Assembly: GCA_946188155.1 (NCBI GenBank)
Contig: CAMHUC010000034.1
Span: forward strand, 1 to 36,736
Length of the DNA: 36,736 bases
Direction: 5' to 3'
Origin: an uncultured bacterium
GTDB taxonomy: Bacteria; Bacteroidota; Bacteroidia; Bacteroidales; Bacteroidaceae
Part shown: piece after piece, positions 15,282 to 22,087 of the stretch
Numbering within the stretch: position 1 is the stretch's first letter
Layout of the letters: every line of letters starts with the position of its first letter
Program-made: the position numbers and the translations under genes
The notes under the pieces: model-generated
What the model was told of the DNA's origin: nothing
Database searches by the model: none
Seen by the model: only the letters and a program-made list of their open reading frames with translations

Positions 15282-16541
15282 ATGATTATGGATACAATAG
15301 GATTATCACTCGATACCGTATGGATGCTGCTGGCAGCCATGCTGGTTTTCTGGATGCAGCCGGGCTTCGCCCTGTGCGAGGCGGGCTTCACGCGGAGCAA
15401 GAACACCGTGAACATTCTGATGAAGAACTTCGTCGACTTCATGTTCGGCTCGCTCTTGTTCTTCTTCCTCGGCTTCGGATTCATGTTCGGCAGCGAGGGG
15501 GCGGGCTTCATCGGCGCACCCAACTGGGGCGACCTCTCATTCTATAAGGGCGACCTGCCCGTGGAGGGCTTCCTGATCTTCGAGACCGTGTTCTGCGCCA
15601 CCTCGGCCACCATCGTCAGCGGCGCCATGGCCGAAAGGACGAAGTTCTCGATGTACCTCATCTACTCGGCCGTCATCTCGCTCATCATCTACCCCGTGGA
15701 AGGCCACTGGACGTGGGGCGGCGGATGGCTGTGCAACGCGGCTGACGACGGGTTTATGATGACGACGTTCGGCGACGTGTTCCACGACTTCGCCGGCTCG
15801 GCGATCGTACACAGCGTGGGCGGCGTGCTGGCCCTGGTGGGAGCCATTACCCTCGGCCCGCGTCGCGGCAAGTACGGGGCCGACGGCAAGAGCCGCGCCA
15901 TCCCCGGCCACAACTTGGCGATGGCCGCCCTCGGCGTGTTCATCCTCTGGCTCGGCTGGTTCGGCTTCAACCCCGGCTCGCAGTTGGCGGCAAGCGGTGA
16001 GGTGAACCGCATCGCCATCAGCCACGTGTTCCTGACCACCAACCTCGCCGCCGTGGCAGGCGGAACGGCCACGATGTTCCTGACTTATTATAAATACGGC
16101 AAGCCCTCGCTCTCGCTGACGCTCAACGGCGTGCTGGCCGGACTGGTGGGCATCACGGCAGGCTGCGACCTCGTCAGCCCCTTCGGGGCCGTCATCATCG
16201 GACTGGTCTGCGGCACGGTGCTGGTCTATGCCATCGAGTTCATCGACCACCGCCTGCACATCGACGACCCCGTGGGAGCCAGCAGCGTACATGGCGTATG
16301 CGGCATACTCGGCACGCTGATGACGGGGCTGCTCTCCACCTCGAGCGGTGCCTTCTATGGCCACGGCTGGGGATTCTTCGGGGCCGAACTGTTCGGCATC
16401 CTGGTCATCGACCTCTGGGCGGCCCTCTGCGGCATCGTGCTCTTCTACGGCATCAAGCGCCTGCACGGCCTGCGTGTCGACGAGCGCATCGAGGACGAGG
16501 GCCTCGACATCTATGAGCACGGCGAGTCGTGCTATAACTAA
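15282..16541 (+). CDS. amtB: Ammonium transporter
   Basis: AmtB is an inner-membrane trimer conducting ammonia/ammonium. The 419 residues contain about 11 hydrophobic helices starting at residue 10. The twin pore histidines are H177 (DFAGSAIVHSVGG) and H337 (GASSVHGVCG), and the recruiting aspartate D169 precedes DFAG. There is no obvious cleavable signal peptide. ATGs at 15282 and 15288 are both possible; the first is used. The partner P-II gene is directly upstream. The C-terminal cytoplasmic tail (RLHGLRVDERIEDEGLDIYEHGES) keeps the LxVxxxxExxGLDxxxHGE motif through which P-II inhibits the channel. Confidence 0.96.
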   Translation: MIMDTIGLSLDTVWMLLAAMLVFWMQPGFALCEAGFTRSKNTVNILMKNFVDFMFGSLLFFFLGFGFMFGSEGAGFIGAPNWGDLSFYKGDLPVEGFLIFETVFCATSATIVSGAMAERTKFSMYLIYSAVISLIIYPVEGHWTWGGGWLCNAADDGFMMTTFGDVFHDFAGSAIVHSVGGVLALVGAITLGPRRGKYGADGKSRAIPGHNLAMAALGVFILWLGWFGFNPGSQLAASGEVNRIAISHVFLTTNLAAVAGGTATMFLTYYKYGKPSLSLTLNGVLAGLVGITAGCDLVSPFGAVIIGLVCGTVLVYAIEFIDHRLHIDDPVGASSVHGVCGILGTLMTGLLSTSSGAFYGHGWGFFGAELFGILVIDLWAALCGIVLFYGIKRLHGLRVDERIEDEGLDIYEHGESCYN

Positions 16542-16568
16542 GTGATGTTTCCCACCCTTTTTAAGAAC

Positions 16569-16740
16569 AACGAATTAAAACGAATGAAACGAATTGCACG
16601 AATTTGCTACGCACAGGCAATCGCCGCATGCGGCAAACAATTTGTGAAATCAAGAATAATTTGTGAAATTCGTGAAATTCGTTTTCGCTCGAGCTCTGCT
16701 CGCTTGCTACCGAAGGGACGCAAGAATTCGTTGTTTTTAG
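16569..16740. repeat. Repeat-rich amtB to porin spacer
   Basis: The spacer 16542-16788 carries ACGAATT-type repeats in one direction (16569-16604) and their inverse (GAAATTCGTGAAATTCG, about 16664-16685; GAATTCGTTG, 16724-16733). Between them are the 12-bp palindrome GCCGCATGCGGC (16623-16634) and a GCTCG/GGGACGC stretch (16687-16722) like the nested insert of family A. It looks like stacked palindromic elements; no gene is seen. Confidence 0.6.
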
Positions 16741-16788
16741 GAAGAATAAGGGGTGGGGACTTCTGTAACTAATTTATAGGTAAGGATT

Positions 16789-17532
16789 ATGAAAAAGATT
16801 GTTTTATTTGCAATGAGCCTGGCACTTAGCAGTACCGCCCTTGCACAGGAAAGGCTACGGGTAGGCGAGCAAAGTTCGGGAATGAAGGTGGAGACGACCA
16901 TCGCGGCCGACTTCGTGAGTGAATACATCTGGCGCGGCCTGAAGTGTGGCGACGTGGCCGTGCAACCGACCCTCGGCGTGGGCTACAAGGGCCTGAGCCT
17001 GACGGCCTGGGGCTCATACGGCCTGTCGAACAAGGACGACGTGAAGGAGTTCGACCTGACACTGGCCTACACCATCGGCGGACTGAACATCGGCATCACC
17101 GACTACTGGTTCTCGGAAGGTCTCGACCCCGACGCACGCTACTTCAAGTACGATGCCCACGGCACCAACCACCTGTTCGAGGCCAACATCGGCTACGACT
17201 TCGGCCCTGTGGCCCTGCAGTGGTACACCAACTTCGCCGGCAACGACGGCACGAACAAGAGCGGCAAGCGGGCCTACAGCAGTTACTTCGAGGCCAGCGT
17301 TCCATTCCGTCTGGTCACGGTCGACTGGAGTGCTACAGCCGGAGCCGTTCCATACGCCACCACAACCTACGGCACGACAGGCTTCGCCGTGACCAACCTG
17401 ACACTGCGGGCCACGAAGGATATCAAGGTGACAAAGTCGTTCTCGATACCCATCTTCGGACAGGTGACGGCCAACCCTTGCGCACAGAAAGCATACCTGG
17501 TTCTCGGTTTTACGCTGCAACCTTCTCATTAA
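16789..17532 (+). CDS. Putative outer-membrane beta-barrel protein, TorF-like
   Basis: The 247-residue protein begins with a clear signal peptide (MKKIVLFAMSLALSSTALAQ, cleavage after residue 20). The mature part alternates short hydrophobic/aromatic strands with polar turns, begins with ADFVSEYIWRG and continues with QPTLGVGY and LTAWGSYGL, which resembles the TorF family of putative porins. The C-terminal strand ends in YLVLGFTLQPSH. It follows amtB on the same strand after a repeat-rich spacer; location suggests nitrogen-responsive expression and perhaps an outer-membrane route for ammonium or small nitrogen compounds, but this is inference. Function is unproven. Confidence 0.65.
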   Translation: MKKIVLFAMSLALSSTALAQERLRVGEQSSGMKVETTIAADFVSEYIWRGLKCGDVAVQPTLGVGYKGLSLTAWGSYGLSNKDDVKEFDLTLAYTIGGLNIGITDYWFSEGLDPDARYFKYDAHGTNHLFEANIGYDFGPVALQWYTNFAGNDGTNKSGKRAYSSYFEASVPFRLVTVDWSATAGAVPYATTTYGTTGFAVTNLTLRATKDIKVTKSFSIPIFGQVTANPCAQKAYLVLGFTLQPSH

Positions 17533-17618
17533 GCCATGAACAGAAGGAGCTCGTTTCTTCTGTCGTGGCGAGAGAAGGTCGGACGATAGTCCAACCTTAA
17601 TCTTCGCCAGGTGGTGTT

Positions 17619-17644
17619 CCTCCTCCGTAGAGATACGGAGGAGG
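17619..17644 (+). terminator. Candidate terminator/stabilising hairpin after the TorF-like gene
   Basis: An 11-bp perfect stem with a GAGA tetraloop, followed by GATTGTTGTCTCTT. The stem is strong but the U-tract is poor. Confidence 0.5.
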
Positions 17645-17714
17645 GATTGTTGTCTCTTCAGGCAAGAATGTTTTTTGCCAAACTGACTTTTCTTTTATCA
17701 TAAAAGGAACAATG

Positions 17715-17745
17715 TTTGGCAGTTTGATATTTTTTCATTTCCTTT
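17715..17745 (+). promoter_or_regulatory. Promoter of the ThiD-AraC/pdxST operon
   Basis: A TTTG -33 box (17715-17718) and a -7 box TTCCTTTG (17738-17745, one mismatch to TAnnTTTG) are separated by 19 bp. The predicted start near 17752 lies downstream of the TTG at 17744, which therefore cannot be the start codon. Confidence 0.6.
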
Positions 17746-17773
17746 GCACCCGGTTTTCATAACTGACGCAAAA

Positions 17774-18670
17774 ATGAGTACAGCGATATTGACAATCACC
17801 GGTAGTGACGGCACGGGCATCTCTGGGGTGCAGGCCGATATCCGTTTTATCCATGAACTTGGCGGACAGGCTGTCTCTGCCATTACCTCTATCACCGTAC
17901 AGAACACGCTGGGCATCCAGCAGTTCTACGACTTGCCTGCCGCCATCGTGCGACAGCAGGTGGAGGCTATCATAAACGACCTTCAGCCGCAAGTCATCAA
18001 GATCGGACTGTTGCGCCGTGCGGATGTCGTGGAGGCACTGGCTGACGTCTTGCGGCGCTACAAGCCCCGGCATGTGGTCTATGCCCCTGTACTGCATTCT
18101 TCCAAGGGCGAGTTGCTGGTCAGCCCTGTGGTATTTGAGGCTATCGAGCAGTTGTTGATACCTTTGTGTACGGTTGTCCTGGCGGCCTCCGACGTGCCCG
18201 TTGACTCTCGCCGTCACGGGCAGGCCAACCAGTTGGGATCGGCCGTAGCCTATTATCTGAGTATCGGCGAGACCGACGCTGACGCTATGCAACATGCGAA
18301 AGCCTACCTGAGACGGCAGCCTTCCGACTATATCGGTGGCAACAGCCGCAGCGAGGAACTCTACCATCAGTTCGTGGCAACAGTAGAACAGTATTTCCGG
18401 CATTATGCCGACGTGGCTTTCTACGCCGAGCAACTCAATGTCAGCCCGCGCTATCTCGGACAGGTGACCAGGCGCGTAAGCGGCCGTTCGCCCAAGGCCA
18501 TCATCGATGATCGCATCATCGCCGAAGTCACCGCGATGCTGACTGCCCCCCATTTCCCACTGAAGGAGGTGGCCCAGCGGCTGGGATTCTCCTCGCAGGC
18601 CCATCTCTCACGATTCTTCAAGAAGCGGAAAGGCGTATCACCCACGGAATATCAACACAGAAAACAATAA
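17774..18670 (+). CDS. ThiD/PdxK-like domain fused to AraC-type DNA-binding domain; putative regulator of PLP synthesis
   Basis: Residues 1-183 resemble the ribokinase-fold HMP/pyridoxal kinases ([13 protein letters not shown] at 11-22, TVQNTLG at 41-47). Residues 198-298 are an AraC-type domain with two helix-turn-helices (about 213-237 and 263-294, ending [14 protein letters not shown]). The kinase part appears dead: the segment between the central strand ([12 protein letters not shown]) and the C-terminal motif is missing about 70 residues, and the anion-hole GTGC reads GQANQ (149-153). The vitamin-binding half is retained, so the domain is probably a ligand sensor. It sits 4 bp before pdxS in the same operon, so its likely targets are pdxST and its likely ligand a B6 vitamer or a related pyrimidine. 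The ATG at 17774 is chosen over an upstream TTG because of the promoter. Confidence 0.85.
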   Translation: MSTAILTITGSDGTGISGVQADIRFIHELGGQAVSAITSITVQNTLGIQQFYDLPAAIVRQQVEAIINDLQPQVIKIGLLRRADVVEALADVLRRYKPRHVVYAPVLHSSKGELLVSPVVFEAIEQLLIPLCTVVLAASDVPVDSRRHGQANQLGSAVAYYLSIGETDADAMQHAKAYLRRQPSDYIGGNSRSEELYHQFVATVEQYFRHYADVAFYAEQLNVSPRYLGQVTRRVSGRSPKAIIDDRIIAEVTAMLTAPHFPLKEVAQRLGFSSQAHLSRFFKKRKGVSPTEYQHRKQ

Positions 18671-18674
18671 TAAT

Positions 18675-19550
18675 ATGGCAAACGAAAGACAAACGCTGAA
18701 CCGCCAGTTGGCTCAGATGCTGAAGGGCGGAGTGATTATGGACGTGACAACACCCGAACAGGCACGTATAGCCGAGGAGGCTGGTGCCTGCGCCGTCATG
18801 GCCCTTGAACGTATTCCTGCCGACATCCGTGCGGCTGGCGGTGTGTCGCGCATGAGCGACCCCAAGATGATTCGCGGCATCCAGGAGGCGGTGAGCATCC
18901 CCGTCATGGCCAAGTGCCGCATCGGCCATATTGCTGAGGCACAGATCCTGCAGGCCATCGAAATCGACTATATCGACGAGAGCGAAGTACTCTCTCCCGC
19001 CGATAACATCTACCACATCGACAAGACAAAGTTTGACGTGCCTTTCGTCTGCGGTGCCAAGAACCTGGGCGAAGCCCTGCGCCGTATAGACGAGGGGGCC
19101 ACGATGATCCGCACCAAGGGAGAGCCGGGTACGGGCGATGTGGTGCAGGCGGTGAGCCATATACGACTTATGCAGAGTGAGATCCGTCGCCTGGTCAGCA
19201 TGAGCGACGATGAACTCTACGAGGCAGCCAAGCAGTTGCAGGCGCCCTACGAGCTGGTGCGCTACGTCCACGAGAATGGCAAACTGCCCGTGGTGAACTT
19301 TGCCGCTGGCGGTGTGGCGACGCCTGCCGATGCCGCCCTGATGATGCAACTCGGAGCCGAGGGCGTGTTTGTGGGCAGTGGCATCTTCAAGAGCGGAAAT
19401 CCCGCCAAGCGCGCCGCAGCCATCGTGCAGGCCGTCACCAACTATCAGGATGCCCGTCTGCTGGCCCAGCTGAGCGAGGATCTTGGAGAGGCCATGGTGG
19501 GCATCAACGAGCAGGAGATAGAGTTACTGATGGCAGAGCGTGGAAAATGA
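18675..19550 (+). CDS. pdxS: Pyridoxal 5'-phosphate synthase, lyase subunit
   Basis: PdxS builds PLP from ribose 5-phosphate, glyceraldehyde 3-phosphate and ammonia delivered by PdxT, as a dodecameric cytoplasmic (beta/alpha)8 barrel. The 291 residues are full length and conserved; the Schiff-base lysine is K80 (VMAKCRIGH), the second lysine K148 ([10 protein letters not shown]), and D23 lies in [11 protein letters not shown]. The start follows the regulator stop by 4 bp and the gene overlaps pdxT by 4 bp, so all three are translationally coupled. PLP made here serves DapL and the many other aminotransferases. No insertion element is present. Confidence 0.97.
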   Translation: MANERQTLNRQLAQMLKGGVIMDVTTPEQARIAEEAGACAVMALERIPADIRAAGGVSRMSDPKMIRGIQEAVSIPVMAKCRIGHIAEAQILQAIEIDYIDESEVLSPADNIYHIDKTKFDVPFVCGAKNLGEALRRIDEGATMIRTKGEPGTGDVVQAVSHIRLMQSEIRRLVSMSDDELYEAAKQLQAPYELVRYVHENGKLPVVNFAAGGVATPADAALMMQLGAEGVFVGSGIFKSGNPAKRAAAIVQAVTNYQDARLLAQLSEDLGEAMVGINEQEIELLMAERGK

Positions 19551-20095
19551 GGATAGCGGTACTCGCCCTCCAGGGGGCATTCATAGAGCACGAGCAGATG
19601 TTGCAGCATTTGGGCGTGGAAACCTTCGAGGTGAGACAACTGGCCGACTGGCAACAGCCCAAGGACGGTCTTATCCTGCCTGGCGGCGAGAGCACGGTGC
19701 AGATGCGCCTGCTCCGTCAGCTGGGGCTTATGGAGCCCATCCGAAGCGACATCAGTGCCGGTCTGCCCGTGTTCGGCACCTGCGCCGGCATGATCCTGCT
19801 GTCTCGTGGCTATCTTGATGCGATGGACTTCCGCGTGCGTCGCAATGCCTTTGGCCGTCAGTTGGGTAGTTTCAATGCTGTCGCTCCTGTAGAAACTGTC
19901 GGCAGCGACATTCCCATGACATTCATCCGTGCGCCATATATAGAAGAGGTGCTAAATAATCAATGCCGGGTACTCTCTATCGTTGATGGGCATGTTGTCG
20001 CGGCCAAGCAAGGACATCGGCTGGCTGCGGCCTTTCATCCAGAACTGACCAACGACGACAGGATGCACCGATACTTCATGGAGATGGTCTGTTGA
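19547..20095 (+). CDS. pdxT: Pyridoxal 5'-phosphate synthase, glutaminase subunit
   Basis: PdxT hydrolyses glutamine and channels ammonia to PdxS. The class-I amidotransferase triad is visible: nucleophile C79 ([10 protein letters not shown]), H164 and E166 (AAFHPELT). The oxyanion region PGGEST (45-50) and 182-residue length are normal. The ATG overlaps the pdxS stop (ATGA). Unlike the other glutamine-dependent enzymes in the window it has no in-frame repeat insertion. Confidence 0.96.
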   Translation: MRIAVLALQGAFIEHEQMLQHLGVETFEVRQLADWQQPKDGLILPGGESTVQMRLLRQLGLMEPIRSDISAGLPVFGTCAGMILLSRGYLDAMDFRVRRNAFGRQLGSFNAVAPVETVGSDIPMTFIRAPYIEEVLNNQCRVLSIVDGHVVAAKQGHRLAAAFHPELTNDDRMHRYFMEMVC

Positions 20096-20121
20096 ATAAT
20101 AACCAGACACATACACCAAGG

Positions 20122-20168
20122 AAGAGGGAAGATTGGACTGACGCAGAGACGGGACGATTTTCCCTCTT
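20122..20168 (+). terminator. Possible terminator after pdxT
   Basis: AAGAGGGAA (20122-20130) pairs perfectly with TTCCCTCTT (20160-20168) around a 29-base loop. The loop is large and the T-run is short, so this is tentative. The rest of 20169-20310 shows nothing recognisable. Confidence 0.4.
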
Positions 20169-20317
20169 TACATATTGTAACGAAAAGCTCTTGTTTTTGG
20201 GCAAAAAGGAAGAATATGCAAGAGGTATTCCTGCTGAAACTTTACAAAGTGTCAGCCCAACCTGATTTTAACAATCAAAAGTCTGGTAAGAACAAACGTT
20301 AATTCACGGAAAGTGCA

Positions 20318-20325
20318 TACCTTTG
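20318..20325 (+). promoter_or_regulatory. pyrG promoter (-7 box)
   Basis: TACCTTTG matches the TAnnTTTG consensus exactly and lies 25 bp before the pyrG ATG. No clear -33 TTTG is seen at the expected distance. Confidence 0.6.
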
Positions 20326-20350
20326 CAGTCCATAGAATAGACTTGTTTTT

Positions 20351-22057
20351 ATGGATACAAAGTACATTTTCGTCACGGGCGGCGTGGTGTCGTCGTTAGG
20401 CAAAGGCATTATCTCTGCCAGTATCGGCAAGCTGCTGCAGGCGCGCGGCTACAACATCACCATCCAGAAGTTCGACCCCTACATCAACATCGACCCGGGG
20501 ACACTGAATCCCTACGAGCACGGCGAGTGCTACGTGACGGAGGACGGCTTCGAGACCGACCTCGACCTGGGACACTACGAGCGGTTCACCGGCATCCGCA
20601 CCACCCGCGACAACAGCATCACGACGGGGCGCATCTACAAGACCGTCATCGACCGCGAGCGCCACGGCGACTACTTGGGCAAGACCATCCAAGTGGTGCC
20701 CCACATCACCGACGAGATTAAGCGGAGAATGCTCCATACAGAGGTGAGAGGTGAGAGGCAAGAGGTGAGAGATTACTCCCAGCCGCAAGACTATTCTCTT
20801 ACCTCTCACCTCTCCCCTCTCCCCTCTAATTACGATTTTGTCATCACCGAGGTAGGAGGCACCATCGGCGACATCGAGAGTGCGCCGTTCATGGAGGCCA
20901 TCCGACAGTTGCGGTGGGAGCTGGGGCGGAATGCGGTGTGCGTACACCTGACCTACGTGCCCTATCTGAAGGCAGCCGGTGAACTGAAGACCAAGCCCAC
21001 GCAGCACTCGGTAAAGGAACTGCAGGGGATGGGCATACAGCCCGACATCCTCGTGCTGCGCACGGAGCGGCACCTCGATGACGCGCTGCGGATGAAGGTG
21101 GCCTCGTTCTGCAACGTCGACCTGGAGTGCGTGGTGCAGAGCGAGGATATGCCAAGCATCTACGAGGTTCCGGTCAATATGCAGCGGCAGGGTCTCGACG
21201 CGGCCATCCTGCGGAAGATGGGGATTCCTGTGGGCGAGACACCGGCCATGAGGCCGTGGCACGCATTTTTGGAGAAGCAGCGGAAAGCCGTCACCGAGGT
21301 ACATTTTGCACTGGTAGGGAAATACGACCTGCAAGATGCCTATAAGAGCATCCGCGAGAGTCTGAGCCTGGCGGGAATATATAATAATGTGAAGGCAAAG
21401 ATACATTTCGTCAGCAGCGAGGGCATCAGCAGGGAGAACGTCGCTGAGCAGCTGGCGGGCATGGCGGGTGTCGTCATCTGTCCGGGTTTCGGACAGCGGG
21501 GCATCGAGGGGAAGATCATTGCTGCCGAATACTGCCGGACGCACGACGTGCCGACCTTCGGCATCTGCCTCGGTATGCAGATGATGGTGATAGAGTTTGC
21601 GCGGAATGTGCTGGGCTACGGCGATGCGAACAGCAGCGAGATGACAGCCGACACGGAGCACCCCGTCATCGACCTGATGGAGGAGCAGAAGAACGTCACC
21701 AACATGGGTGGTACGATGCGCCTTGGAGCATACGACTGCGAGCTGGTGGAGGGCAGTCGCGCCTACGAGGCATACACGGCGGCAGAAAATTCTTCACTCT
21801 TCACTCCTCACTCTTCACTTATCAAGGAGCGCCACCGCCACCGCTATGAGTTCAATAATCAGTATAAGGAGGACTACGAGTCGGCAGGCATGAAATGCGT
21901 GGGCATCAATCCCGCTGCCGACTTGGTGGAAATCGTCGAGATTCCGACCCTGCGGTGGTACATCGGCACGCAGTTCCACCCTGAGTATTCATCGACGGTG
22001 CTCCATCCGCATCCGCTGTTTATGAACTTCGTCAAATCTTGCGCTCTATCGCAATAA
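20351..22057 (+). CDS. pyrG: CTP synthase with two in-frame insertions
   Basis: PyrG aminates UTP to CTP using ATP and glutamine. The N-terminal synthetase domain begins KYIFVTGGVVSSLGKGI (4-20) and contains the acidic motif EVGGTIGDIES (167-177). The C-terminal glutaminase domain has C406 (FGICLGMQ), H543 and E545 (QFHPEY). At 568 residues it is about 30 longer than usual. A family B insertion at about 131-159 lies between DEIKRRM and YDFVITE, where other PyrGs have a short loop; a second small insertion (about 478-490, AENSSLFTPHSSL) precedes ERHRHRYEFNN. Catalytic motifs are untouched. It heads a pyrG-purF-asnB group; its stop codon lies inside the first octamer of the array leading into purF. 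Confidence 0.96.
   Translation: MDTKYIFVTGGVVSSLGKGIISASIGKLLQARGYNITIQKFDPYINIDPGTLNPYEHGECYVTEDGFETDLDLGHYERFTGIRTTRDNSITTGRIYKTVIDRERHGDYLGKTIQVVPHITDEIKRRMLHTEVRGERQEVRDYSQPQDYSLTSHLSPLPSNYDFVITEVGGTIGDIESAPFMEAIRQLRWELGRNAVCVHLTYVPYLKAAGELKTKPTQHSVKELQGMGIQPDILVLRTERHLDDALRMKVASFCNVDLECVVQSEDMPSIYEVPVNMQRQGLDAAILRKMGIPVGETPAMRPWHAFLEKQRKAVTEVHFALVGKYDLQDAYKSIRESLSLAGIYNNVKAKIHFVSSEGISRENVAEQLAGMAGVVICPGFGQRGIEGKIIAAEYCRTHDVPTFGICLGMQMMVIEFARNVLGYGDANSSEMTADTEHPVIDLMEEQKNVTNMGGTMRLGAYDCELVEGSRAYEAYTAAENSSLFTPHSSLIKERHRHRYEFNNQYKEDYESAGMKCVGINPAADLVEIVEIPTLRWYIGTQFHPEYSSTVLHPHPLFMNFVKSCALSQ
20741..20827 (+). repeat. Family B in-frame palindromic element (pyrG copy, 87 bp)
   Basis: A purine-rich arm (GAGGTGAGAGGTGAGAGG) and its pyrimidine-rich inverse (CTCTTACCTCTCACCTC, then CCCCTCT) flank a short centre. 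The 87 bp are exactly 29 codons and encode EVRGERQEVRDYSQPQ followed by DYSLTSHLSPLPS. Confidence 0.9.
21782..21823 (+). repeat. Small in-frame repeat insertion near the pyrG 3' end
   Basis: TTCACTC-type repeats (TTCACTCTTCACTCCTCACT and continuing) encode SSLFTPHSSL between the glutaminase segment EAYTA and ERHRHRYEF, where the family has a short variable loop. Confidence 0.7.
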
Positions 22058-22077
22058 CGTTATAACGAGATAACGAA
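22054..22077 (+). repeat. Three-unit octamer array in the pyrG-purF spacer
   Basis: ATAACGTT, ATAACGAG and ATAACGAA follow one another in perfect 8-bp phase. The pyrG stop TAA (22055-22057) lies inside the first unit. It is the plus-strand equivalent of the two 16-unit arrays in the gltD-dapF-dapL operon, in the same orientation relative to transcription. Confidence 0.85.
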
Positions 22078-22087
22078 TAAAAAAGAT

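Larger units (their letters stand above)
17533..17773 (+). other. Structured 3' region of the porin gene and leader of the next gene
   Basis: Three hairpins follow one another: ACAGAAG/CTTCTGT (17540-17563), AAGGTCGGAC-GATA-GTCCAACCTT (17575-17598, one mismatch) and CCTCCTCCGTA-GAGA-TACGGAGGAGG (17619-17644, 11 perfect pairs). The third is followed only by a weak T-rich stretch, so it may be a terminator or a 3'-end stabiliser. The promoter of the next gene begins near 17715. Confidence 0.55.

Noticed and set aside
17744..17773. TTG start for the ThiD-AraC protein
   Set aside because: The TTG lies inside the predicted -7 promoter box; the ATG at 17774 begins the conserved kinase-like N-terminus.
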